DNA of 6,391 nt from Oceanospirillaceae bacterium UBA1126 (lineage in GTDB: Bacteria > Pseudomonadota > Gammaproteobacteria > Pseudomonadales > Balneatricaceae): contig DCAT01000160.1 in the NCBI GenBank assembly GCA_002312935.1, forward strand, positions 1-6,391, read 5' to 3'. A program made the translations under genes and the position numbers. Each line of letters begins with the position of its first letter. The stretch's first letter is position 1. The notes under the pieces were generated by a model. It ran no database searches and was not told the origin of the DNA. It was given only the letters and a program-made list of their open reading frames with translations. Below are positions 1 through 6,391 of this stretch, in pieces.

Positions 1-575
1 TCGAGATGGTGGCTGATGGGCGCTTAATAATAACCATCGAACCCGACCAAGGCCAGCGGTACCAGGGTATAGTAATGGTCGATCAAGCCACTCTTGCCGA
101 GTGTATTGAAAGCTACTTTTACCAATCGGAACAATTACCCACCCATATTCAGCTAGTGAGCACCGAGGAGGGAGCCGCTGGCTTTATGTTACAACGGCTG
201 CCTCAAACTGAGGCCAATGAAAGTCAGTCTGACCTAGATTGGGAGCTTGTCCACGCATTGGCAGCCACCCTGACCCAGCATGAGCTCGCCCATCTCCCCG
301 CAGATCAGGTTCTGCACAGGCTGTTCCACGAACAGCAAGTTAAAGTGTTTAGCCCAAAACCAGTTTTACAACAGTGTGACTGCAGCAGAGAACGCTGTGG
401 CGCAGCTATTATTGGTTTAGGTAAAACAGCGGTTGATGAAATCTTAGATGAGCAGGAAGCCATTATTATCGATTGCCATTTTTGTAACGGTCACTATGCT
501 TTTGATAAGGTAGATTGTTATGTTCTTTTAGAGCAGGATGCTATGCCAACTGCAGCTGATCCAGCCTTGCATTAA
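1..575 (+). CDS. hslO: Hsp33 redox-regulated chaperone, C-terminal part (5' truncated by window)
   Basis: Hsp33 is a cytoplasmic holdase switched on by oxidative unfolding: its zinc centre is lost, disulfides form and it binds unfolding proteins. The reading frame is already open at base 3 (bases 1-2 end the preceding codon). The ATG at 6 lies inside the substrate-binding domain, so it is not the start. Numbering from that ATG, residues 7-60 match the core (LIITI, RYQGIV, YFYQSEQLPT). The zinc switch is complete: C124 and C126 (CDCSRERC), then 30 residues, then C157 and C160 (CHFC), the same CXC-X30-CXXC spacing as E. coli. C33 and C131 also appear to match E. coli cysteines. About 108 N-terminal residues lie outside the window, judged from a constant offset to E. 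coli (292 residues). An additional cysteine, C171, follows the switch. The C-terminus (ADPALH) resembles the E. coli end. Identification is firm; the N-terminal half cannot be assessed. Confidence 0.96.
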   Translation, partial: EMVADGRLIITIEPDQGQRYQGIVMVDQATLAECIESYFYQSEQLPTHIQLVSTEEGAAGFMLQRLPQTEANESQSDLDWELVHALAATLTQHELAHLPADQVLHRLFHEQQVKVFSPKPVLQQCDCSRERCGAAIIGLGKTAVDEILDEQEAIIIDCHFCNGHYAFDKVDCYVLLEQDAMPTAADPALH

Positions 576-643
576 AGCTAAGCTGGATGGTGCAATTCAT
601 AGTCATATTGTGGGCTTCTTAGTAGCTGCATTATTAGTTAAAC

Positions 644-669
644 AGATGCGATGTATTTTGGCATTTTTT
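644..669 (+). terminator. Weak rho-independent terminator candidate after hslO
   Basis: AGATGC (644-649) can pair with GCATTT (661-666), giving a 6-bp stem with one G-U pair and an 11-base loop. The 3' arm runs into a six-T tract (664-669). The stem is short and AT-rich and the T tract overlaps it, so efficiency is doubtful. It is the most terminator-like element in the hslO-pckA gap. Confidence 0.25.
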
Positions 670-699
670 ATACTTTTCTACCCTTTTGTTGTGCTTTTC

Positions 700-708
700 T
701 GACATAAT
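700..708 (+). promoter_or_regulatory. Candidate extended -10 promoter for pckA
   Basis: TGACATAAT reads as an extended -10 element: TG at 700-701, one base, then CATAAT at 703-708 (five of six match TATAAT). No good -35 box lies about 17 bases upstream, which is tolerated by extended -10 promoters. Transcription would begin near 715 and give a leader of about 85 bases containing the palindrome at 734-743 and the hairpin at 746-778. This is prediction from motif only. Confidence 0.35.
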
Positions 709-733
709 TCAGCCTCATTTTTCACGTCGAAAT

Positions 734-743
734 GGCGTACGCC
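734..743. repeat. 10-bp perfect palindrome in the pckA leader
   Basis: GGCGTACGCC is a perfect inverted repeat without spacer, in otherwise AT-rich intergenic DNA. It sits about 26-35 bases downstream of the candidate -10 and 56 bases before the pckA start codon. It could be a site for a dimeric repressor or the stem of a small RNA fold, but I recognise no regulator for it. Confidence 0.5.
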
Positions 744-745
744 CG

Positions 746-778
746 CTTAGGTTGGTGGATTTTTTCTAAAAACCTAAG
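746..778 (+). promoter_or_regulatory. Hairpin in the pckA 5' leader
   Basis: CTTAGGTT (746-753) and AACCTAAG (771-778) are perfect 8-bp inverted repeats separated by 17 bases. An inner three A-U pairs (760-762 with 768-770) may extend the stem, leaving GGTGGA (754-759) as a bulge. The structure ends 6 bases before the Shine-Dalgarno AAAGGT (785-790), so it could modulate ribosome access or mRNA stability. It is not an intrinsic terminator because no T tract follows. The repeat is seen directly; its function is inferred. Confidence 0.5.
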
Positions 779-798
779 AAATTCAAAGGTATTGATAC

Positions 799-2358
799 AT
801 GAACGCAACTGTAGCTGCTGATACTGGCACCACCTACACGCAACTTTCTCCTGCTAGCTTAATCCAAAAAGCCATCGCTAACGGAGAAGGTACTCTGGCC
901 AACACTGGCGCACTCAATGTGATCACTGGTGCTCGTACTGGCCGATCTCCTTTAGATCGTTTTGTAGTTCAAGAACCGAGTACGTCAGACCAGATTGAAT
1001 GGGGTGCCGTAAATCGCCCTGTAACTCCAGAAATATTCAACGCATTATGGGAGCGTGTGGAAGCCTCGTTAGTTGGCCAAGACAAGTACGTTGCCAGTGT
1101 GCACGTAGGTGCAGACAGCAATCACTATATTCCGATTCAAATGACCACTCAAACAGCGTGGCAAAATTTGTTTGGCCAAAATTTATTTATCGTGCCAACA
1201 CAATATAATGTGGCTGGTAAAGATGAATGGCAGATTCTTAACGTAGCTAACTTTGAGTGCTTGCCAGAACGTGATGGCACTAATAGTGATGGCTGTGTGA
1301 TGATTAATTTTGCACAACGCAAGGTATTGTTAGCGGGCATGCGTTACGCAGGCGAAATGAAAAAAGCTATGTTTTCTGTGCAAAACTTCCTTTTACCAGC
1401 AAATGATGTACTGCCAATGCATTGCTCTGCTAACGTTGGTGATGATGGTAAAACAACCTTATTCTTTGGTTTGTCTGGCACTGGTAAAACCACGCTATCT
1501 GCAGACCCAGATCGTTACTTAATAGGTGATGACGAGCATGGCTGGGGCGAAGGTGTGGTGTTTAATATCGAAGGTGGCTGTTACGCCAAAACGATCAACC
1601 TTAGTAAAAAGAATGAACCTATTATTTGGGATGCCATTCGGTTTGGCGCTATTGTTGAAAACGTTTGGTTAGACGAAGACAGTAAAGAAGCAGACTACGA
1701 TAATACTGATATTACGGAAAATGGCCGTTGTGCTTACCCTCTGGAGCACATTGAAAAACGCACTAAAAAGAACTTAGCGGGTGAGCCAGAAGCCATTATC
1801 TTTTTAACCTGTGATTTAACAGGCGTATTGCCTCCAGTCTCTATTTTGACTAAAGAAGCCGCTGCATATCACTTTTTAAGTGGATACACTGCTTTAGTGG
1901 GCTCTACTGAAATGGGTTCTAGTGCAGCTATTCGTTCTACATTCTCTACTTGCTTTGGCGCCCCGTTCTTCCCGCGTCCGGCTGGTGTTTACGCTGAGTT
2001 GTTGATGAAGCGCATAGAAGCCTTTGGCAGCAAGGTGTACCTTGTTAACACTGGTTGGACTGGCGGTTCATACGGTACTGGTAAACGCTTTAGTATTCCC
2101 ACTACCCGTGCCATTATTGCAGCCATTCAAAGTGGCAACATTGCAGAAGCGGCAACACAGCACTTAGATGGGCTAAATGTAGACGTGCCTACTACTTTAG
2201 AAGGCGTAGACAGTTACTTGCTAAACCCACGCAATACTTGGCAAGATCAGGATGCCTATGACACTGAAGCAGCCACTTTAATTGGCAAATTCAACGAAAA
2301 CTTTAAACGCTTTAGTGTTTCAGAAGACATCGTTAACGCGGGTCCGCAACAGGGCTAA
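799..2358 (+). CDS. pckA: Phosphoenolpyruvate carboxykinase (ATP)
   Basis: This cytoplasmic enzyme converts oxaloacetate and ATP to phosphoenolpyruvate, CO2 and ADP, the entry step of gluconeogenesis from TCA-cycle carbon. The 519-residue protein is full length (E. coli 540; Pseudomonas about 514). Active-site motifs occur in order: TGRSP (47-51, R49 matching the oxaloacetate-binding arginine), YAGEMKK (183-189, metal-site lysine), H208 of MHC, the P-loop GLSGTGKTT (224-232), the kinase-2 segment LIGDDEHGW (241-249, metal ligand among D244/D245), EGGCYAK (258-264) and R310 of NGRCAYP. These mark the bacterial ATP-dependent family rather than the GTP enzyme. The ATG at 799 is preceded by AAAGGT with 8 bases between. 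A strong terminator follows 28 bases after the stop, so pckA is probably transcribed alone or with hslO read-through. The leader carries a palindrome and a hairpin that may regulate it. Confidence 0.99.
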   Translation: MNATVAADTGTTYTQLSPASLIQKAIANGEGTLANTGALNVITGARTGRSPLDRFVVQEPSTSDQIEWGAVNRPVTPEIFNALWERVEASLVGQDKYVASVHVGADSNHYIPIQMTTQTAWQNLFGQNLFIVPTQYNVAGKDEWQILNVANFECLPERDGTNSDGCVMINFAQRKVLLAGMRYAGEMKKAMFSVQNFLLPANDVLPMHCSANVGDDGKTTLFFGLSGTGKTTLSADPDRYLIGDDEHGWGEGVVFNIEGGCYAKTINLSKKNEPIIWDAIRFGAIVENVWLDEDSKEADYDNTDITENGRCAYPLEHIEKRTKKNLAGEPEAIIFLTCDLTGVLPPVSILTKEAAAYHFLSGYTALVGSTEMGSSAAIRSTFSTCFGAPFFPRPAGVYAELLMKRIEAFGSKVYLVNTGWTGGSYGTGKRFSIPTTRAIIAAIQSGNIAEAATQHLDGLNVDVPTTLEGVDSYLLNPRNTWQDQDAYDTEAATLIGKFNENFKRFSVSEDIVNAGPQQG

Positions 2359-2386
2359 ACACTTGGGGCTTTTACACAAGGTTAAT

Positions 2387-2414
2387 AAGAGGCTCCATTC
2401 GGGGCCTTTTTTTT
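2387..2414 (+). terminator. Rho-independent terminator of pckA
   Basis: AGGCTCC (2390-2396) pairs with GGGGCCT (2401-2407) through one T-G wobble, around the tetraloop ATTC. Three further pairs (AAG 2387-2389 with TTT) can extend it. An eight-T run (2407-2414) follows at once. The strong GC stem and long T tract make this a convincing terminator. It separates pckA from tex and works in the + direction only. Confidence 0.92.
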
Positions 2415-2484
2415 GCTGTAACAAAACACTCCTTTAAAAATCATCCAATGACCCCATTGTGTATCGCTATGCTGTTAAAATAAG

Positions 2485-2489
2485 AAGGA
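2485..2489 (+). promoter_or_regulatory. Ribosome binding site that fixes the tex GTG start
   Basis: AAGGA lies 10 bases before the GTG at 2500. An in-frame stop at 2476-2478 rules out any longer protein, and the next in-frame methionine is residue 163, well inside the conserved domain. GTG is therefore the only reasonable start. The last A of this site is also the first base of an out-of-frame ATG. Confidence 0.7.
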
Positions 2490-2499
2490 TGCTAAGTTC

Positions 2500-4806
2500 G
2501 TGATCAATCAACAAATAGCCACCGAGCTTGCGGTACAAATTTGGCAAGTTAATGCCGCCATTAAATTATTGGATGAAGGTTCCACCGTGCCCTTTATTGC
2601 CCGCTATCGCAAAGAAGTGACTGGGGTGTTAGATGACACTCAACTACGTACGTTAGAAGAGCGGTTGGGTTACTTACGTGAGCTTAATACGCGCAGGGCA
2701 ACTATTTTAGATAGCATTGAGAAACAAGCGAAACTGTCACCACAACTAGCTGCGCTCATTAACGCTGCAGAGAGTAAAACGCGGTTAGAAGATTTATACC
2801 TACCGTATAAAACCAAGCGCCGTACGAAGGCTCAAATTGCTATAGAAGCGGGATTATTGCCGTTGGCTGATGCCATTCTACAAGACCCTACACTTGACCC
2901 AGAGCATATAGCAAAGGGTTTTCTTAATGCAGAGCTACAAATTAACCAGTTAAAAGACGCCCTAGATGGTGCCAAACAAATACTCATGGAGCGTTTTAGT
3001 TTATCCGCTGACTTGCTGGCAGAATTACGTCACATGGGATGGCAAGATGGCCAGTGGCAAAGCCAGGTAGTGGAGGGTAAGCAACAAGAAGGGTCTAAAT
3101 TCCAAGATTATTTTGAGTTTAAAGAAGCTCTAAAGACGATCCCTTCCCACCGTGCCTTAGCCATATTAAGAGGCCGTAACGAAGGGTTCTTGCAGGCCAC
3201 CATCGTATGGTCTGAGCATGATCACCTGCCCTATGAATCTAAAGTGGCCTCTTATTGGTGCATTAAAGACCAGGGTCGAGCAGCAGATAAGTGGCTCAAC
3301 GAAGTGGTACGTTGGACTTGGCGCGTCAAGCTAGCCAGCCAACTAGAAACGGCCCTAATTAGCCGTGTTAGGGAAGCATCGGAAGACAGCGCCATAGGTG
3401 TATTTGCTAACAATCTAAAAGATTTATTGCTCGCAGCTCCTGCTGGAGACAAGGTGACCTTAGGGCTGGACCCAGGTTTGCGTACAGGTGTAAAAGCCGT
3501 GATAGTAGACCCCACGGGTAAGCTTTTAAAAACTGAAACCATATTTCCCCATGTGCCACATAATAAATGGCATGCGGCTTTAGCACTGGTGGTGCACTGG
3601 TGCCAAACCTACCAAGTTCAATTAGTGGCCATTGGCAATGGTACAGGCTCGCGAGAGACAGATAAGCTAGTTAAAGAAGCTCAAGCAAAGCTTGGGGCTG
3701 CAGCCCCACAACGCATTATTGTTAGTGAGGCAGGAGCCTCAATTTATTCTGCATCGGCCCTTGCTGCAGCAGAATTTCCAGACCTAGACGTGAGCTACCG
3801 TGGCGCAGTGTCCATTGCTCGCCGCCTACAAGACCCATTGGCAGAGCTGGTTAAAATAGAACCCAAAGCCATTGGTGTGGGCCAATATCAACACGACGTA
3901 AGCCAGGTACAGTTAACCCGCAAACTAGACAATGTGGTGGAAGATTGTGTTAATAATGTGGGTGTGGACCTAAATACTGCGTCGGCGCCACTACTACAGC
4001 GAGTGGCTGGCCTAAACAAAACCATGGCAGAAAACATCGTATTTTATCGTGATATTAATGGGGCTTTTAATAACCGTAAGCAGTTGCTTAAAGTGGCCCG
4101 TTTGGGTGATAAAGCGTTTGAGCAATCTGCAGGATTTTTGCGTATTCGGGGGGGTGATAACCCTTTAGATGGCACGTCTGTGCACCCTGAAGCGTATGGC
4201 TTAGTGGGTCAGTTGGCTGGGCAGCTAAACCTCAGTGTTGCAGAACTTATGGGGAGTGAACAGCTTAAACAAATAAGCGTTAAGGAATTGCACAACCAGG
4301 GTTTTGGGGAACATACCTTACAAGACTTACTGAACGAGTTACAAAAGCCTGGGCGTGACCCAAGGCCAGAATTCCGTATGGCTAAGCTCACTGATGGGGT
4401 AGAAAGCATTAAGCAGTTAACCCTAGGTGCCATCATGGAAGGCACCATTAGCAATGTCACCAATTTTGGTGCCTTTGTCGATATTGGTGTCCATCAGGAT
4501 GGTTTGGTGCACATTTCAGCGCTGTCTCACCAATATGTGAAAGACCCCCACGACCTAGTAAAGGCTGGAGAGATTGTTAAAGTAAAAGTGATGCAAATAG
4601 ACGTGCCTCGCAAGCGTATTGGCTTAACCATGCGATTAAGTGACGAATTACCCACGCACGATGCTCCCTCATCCTCTAATAGGCCACCCCCCAGTAAGGT
4701 GCAAACAAATCAGTCACCAAAAGGGCAACACAATGCTAAGTCACAGCAACCTTTAGGCAGTATGGCGCAAAAATTAAAGGATGCGCAAGCACAGGTAAAA
4801 AAGTAA
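2500..4806 (+). CDS. tex: Tex family RNA-binding transcriptional accessory protein (YhgF)
   Basis: Tex proteins are conserved cytoplasmic nucleic-acid-binding factors, related to eukaryotic Spt6, with effects on transcription; their exact biochemical role remains unsettled. The 768 residues are full length (E. coli YhgF 773) and align along the whole chain. Residues about 1-200 form the helical N-terminal part (VPFIARYRKEVTG at 30-42, LEDLYLPYKTKRRTK at 96-110). A YqgF/RNase H-like domain spans about 320-450 (LGLDPGLRTG 321-330, VAIGNGTGSRETD 376-388, SEAGASIYSAS 409-419). Helix-hairpin-helix segments lie at about 480-560 (VGVDLNTASAPLL 487-499). A C-terminal S1 RNA-binding domain covers about 642-713 (NVTNFGAFVDIGVHQDGLVH 652-671). 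The last 50 residues are a polar, Pro/Ser/Gln/Lys-rich tail, probably disordered, as is common here. The start is GTG. No terminator is visible before gshA 84 bases downstream, so co-transcription is possible. Confidence 0.98.
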   Translation: MINQQIATELAVQIWQVNAAIKLLDEGSTVPFIARYRKEVTGVLDDTQLRTLEERLGYLRELNTRRATILDSIEKQAKLSPQLAALINAAESKTRLEDLYLPYKTKRRTKAQIAIEAGLLPLADAILQDPTLDPEHIAKGFLNAELQINQLKDALDGAKQILMERFSLSADLLAELRHMGWQDGQWQSQVVEGKQQEGSKFQDYFEFKEALKTIPSHRALAILRGRNEGFLQATIVWSEHDHLPYESKVASYWCIKDQGRAADKWLNEVVRWTWRVKLASQLETALISRVREASEDSAIGVFANNLKDLLLAAPAGDKVTLGLDPGLRTGVKAVIVDPTGKLLKTETIFPHVPHNKWHAALALVVHWCQTYQVQLVAIGNGTGSRETDKLVKEAQAKLGAAAPQRIIVSEAGASIYSASALAAAEFPDLDVSYRGAVSIARRLQDPLAELVKIEPKAIGVGQYQHDVSQVQLTRKLDNVVEDCVNNVGVDLNTASAPLLQRVAGLNKTMAENIVFYRDINGAFNNRKQLLKVARLGDKAFEQSAGFLRIRGGDNPLDGTSVHPEAYGLVGQLAGQLNLSVAELMGSEQLKQISVKELHNQGFGEHTLQDLLNELQKPGRDPRPEFRMAKLTDGVESIKQLTLGAIMEGTISNVTNFGAFVDIGVHQDGLVHISALSHQYVKDPHDLVKAGEIVKVKVMQIDVPRKRIGLTMRLSDELPTHDAPSSSNRPPPSKVQTNQSPKGQHNAKSQQPLGSMAQKLKDAQAQVKK

Positions 4807-4890
4807 TTGCTACACAGAATTTGAACCCAAACTAGGCTAAACTCTTTACCTGTCTAGTTATTAGCCAAAAAAGAACACTTGGAACTACAG

Positions 4891-6391
4891 ATGCTCATAT
4901 ATTTGCAACAACGCTTACAGCAGGTGAAAGACTCTCCCGTAGCCAAGACCTTGGAGAGCCTACAATGTGGTATTGAAAAAGAAGGCTTGCGAGTAGATTT
5001 GAGCGGCCGTGTTAGCCATCAAGACCATCCAAAATCCTTAGGGTCTAGCCTAACCCACGGCAGCATCACCACAGACTACTCTGAAGCGCTGTTGGAATAC
5101 ATTACGCCAGTATTCCAAAGCCCTGCGGCAGCCCTAGACTTTATGCAGGAATTACACAGTTTTAGCGCTAGTAAGTTAGCACATATAGGTGAGTATATTT
5201 GGCCTGCTAGTATGCCCTGTTACCTTGATGGTGAAGCTGACATTCGTATAGCTAATTTTGGGAGCTCAAATACGGGAAAGCTTAAACATACCTATCGGGT
5301 TGGTTTAGCGTGGCGCTACGGTAAAATTATGCAGTCGATTGCTGGGCTGCACTTTAATTTTTCACCACAAGACAACTTTTGGCCAGCCTATCAAAAATTG
5401 CTGAGTGATGAGCAGTCTTTATGTGATTTTAAATCTGAGCAATATTTTGGTTTGATTCGCAACTTTAGACGCCATTCATGGGTGTTGTTATATCTTTTTG
5501 GGGCCTCTCCTGCCTTAGATGCAAGTTTTGTTAAAGGGCGTGACGTTGATTTAGAACAAGGCCCGGGGGGCTGCTTAGTTGGCCCCTATGCCACTTCATT
5601 GCGCATGAGTGACTTAGGGTATAACAACAAGGTGCAATCGGTATTGAGCTTGTGTTTTAACGACTTAGACAAGTACTGCAAGTCTTTAGAACACGCTATT
5701 TCTACGCCCTTAACTCAATATGAAAAACTAGGTGTAAAGGTTGATGGTGAGTACCGTCAACTTAATGCCAATTTGTTGCAGATTGAGAATGAATACTACA
5801 GTGATATTCGGCCTAAGCGAGTGGCTAGGCCTGGGCAAAAGCCAGTGCACGCACTCAAAGAAAGTGGTGTAGAGTATGTGGAAGTTCGTAATATAGATCT
5901 CAACCCCTTTTTGCCCTTGGGTATCGATGCGCAACAGAGTCAGTTCATTAATGCGTTTTTAACCTGGTGCTTGTTCTCACAAAGCCCAGTCATCAGCGAC
6001 CAAGAATGCGAGGTGATTGGCATCAACCAAGCGATTGTTGTGCGCCAAGGCCGTAATCCTGACCTTATGCTCCAAACCTGTGGGGGGGAAAAGAATTTGC
6101 AAGCCTTAGGGCTCGATATGATGACAAACCTTCGCCTAGTAGCTGATGTAATGCCTGAAAAAGAGCAAGTGCTGGCTGCGATAGAGGTAATGGAGGCCCG
6201 TCTTAAAGACTCATCTCTAACGCCATCTGCGCAAGTTCTGGCAGCGATGGAGCAGGGAGGTTTATCGCATCAAGAGCTGTCGTTAGCGTTAGCACAAAAA
6301 CATCAAGCGTATCACTTGCAACAAAGCCTGGGCTTAGGGCGCAGACACGAGTTAAATGAGCAAGCCAGCGAGTCTATCGCTAACCAAGGGG
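4891..6391 (+). CDS. gshA: Glutamate-cysteine ligase, proteobacterial type (3' truncated by window)
   Basis: GshA catalyses the ATP-dependent joining of L-glutamate and L-cysteine to gamma-glutamylcysteine, the first and rate-limiting step of glutathione synthesis, in the cytoplasm. The frame is open to the window edge and encodes 500 residues; E. coli GshA has 518, so about 20-30 residues are missing. Family motifs run in order: IEKEGLRV (28-35, E29 and E31 matching metal-binding glutamates of E. coli), ITTDYSEALLEYITP (59-73), MPCY (108-111), FGSSNTGK (123-130), GLHFNF (152-157), YLFGASPA (201-208), PYATSLRMSDLGY (232-244), QIENEYYSDIRPKR (297-310) and EVRNIDLNPF (331-340). This is the gamma-proteobacterial class, not the plant-like or fused GshF type. 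The ATG at 4891 has only a weak GGA upstream. An in-frame TTG at 4879 would add four residues, but the ATG start fits E. coli better. The gene follows tex with an 84-base gap and may share its transcript. Confidence 0.97.
   Translation, partial: MLIYLQQRLQQVKDSPVAKTLESLQCGIEKEGLRVDLSGRVSHQDHPKSLGSSLTHGSITTDYSEALLEYITPVFQSPAAALDFMQELHSFSASKLAHIGEYIWPASMPCYLDGEADIRIANFGSSNTGKLKHTYRVGLAWRYGKIMQSIAGLHFNFSPQDNFWPAYQKLLSDEQSLCDFKSEQYFGLIRNFRRHSWVLLYLFGASPALDASFVKGRDVDLEQGPGGCLVGPYATSLRMSDLGYNNKVQSVLSLCFNDLDKYCKSLEHAISTPLTQYEKLGVKVDGEYRQLNANLLQIENEYYSDIRPKRVARPGQKPVHALKESGVEYVEVRNIDLNPFLPLGIDAQQSQFINAFLTWCLFSQSPVISDQECEVIGINQAIVVRQGRNPDLMLQTCGGEKNLQALGLDMMTNLRLVADVMPEKEQVLAAIEVMEARLKDSSLTPSAQVLAAMEQGGLSHQELSLALAQKHQAYHLQQSLGLGRRHELNEQASESIANQG

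Noticed and set aside
559..588. 7-bp inverted repeat ATCCAGC/GCTGGAT across the hslO stop codon
   Set aside because: The loop is 16 bases long and no T tract follows, so it does not qualify as a terminator.
690..704. CRP-like TGTGC followed by TGACA upstream of pckA
   Set aside because: The half-sites have the wrong spacing (5 instead of 6) and each carries a mismatch; the site would also overlap the candidate -10.
1149..1340. Open frame on the - strand inside pckA
   Set aside because: It lies wholly antisense to a well-conserved gene and its translation shows no recognisable domain.
2473..2481. Extended -10-like TGTTAAAAT upstream of tex
   Set aside because: A start about 7 bases downstream would fall at about 2488, inside the ribosome binding site, leaving it off the mRNA. 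No better promoter was found in this gap.
3252..3542. Open frame on the - strand inside tex
   Set aside because: It is a shadow of the conserved tex frame, without recognisable protein features or start signals.
3118..3684. Repeated TTAAAGAAGCTC at two places in tex
   Set aside because: Both copies encode similar Lys-Glu-Ala residues in frame; a 12-base match of this kind is expected from codon use and shows no repeat structure.
5728..5934. Open frame on the - strand inside gshA
   Set aside because: It covers the most conserved GshA motifs on the other strand and shows no independent coding evidence.

Overview
This window carries four housekeeping genes, all on the + strand: the 3' part of hslO (redox chaperone Hsp33), complete pckA (ATP-dependent phosphoenolpyruvate carboxykinase), complete tex (yhgF-type RNA-binding transcription accessory protein) and gshA (glutamate-cysteine ligase), which is cut at its 3' end by the window edge. 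The gene content, the close protein resemblance to the E. coli/Pseudomonas versions and the moderate GC content suggest a gammaproteobacterium, possibly a marine one. Genus cannot be told from the sequence. I see no mobile element, CRISPR array, tRNA, rRNA or sign of recent transfer.

Layout: 1-575 is the Hsp33 C-terminal part with its complete zinc/redox switch. 576-798 is a 223-base gap with a weak terminator candidate, a possible extended -10 promoter, a 10-bp perfect palindrome and a hairpin just upstream of the pckA ribosome binding site. 799-2358 is pckA, followed by a clear rho-independent terminator (2387-2414). 2500-4806 is tex, which starts at GTG. An 84-base gap without a recognisable terminator leads to gshA at 4891, so tex and gshA may share a transcript.

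The genes do not form one pathway. PckA makes PEP from oxaloacetate for gluconeogenesis. Hsp33 and GshA both serve oxidative-stress defence (chaperone holdase and glutathione synthesis). Tex is a nucleic-acid-binding factor linked to transcription and RNA. As I recall, the same genes lie near each other in E. coli (hslO, pckA, envZ-ompR, greB, yhgF) and Pseudomonas (gshA, tex, ompR-envZ, hslO, pckA). Here pckA and tex are neighbours with no envZ-ompR between them.

No previously undescribed system is evident. The most interesting non-coding signals are in the pckA leader. The remaining observations are small and are scored low.
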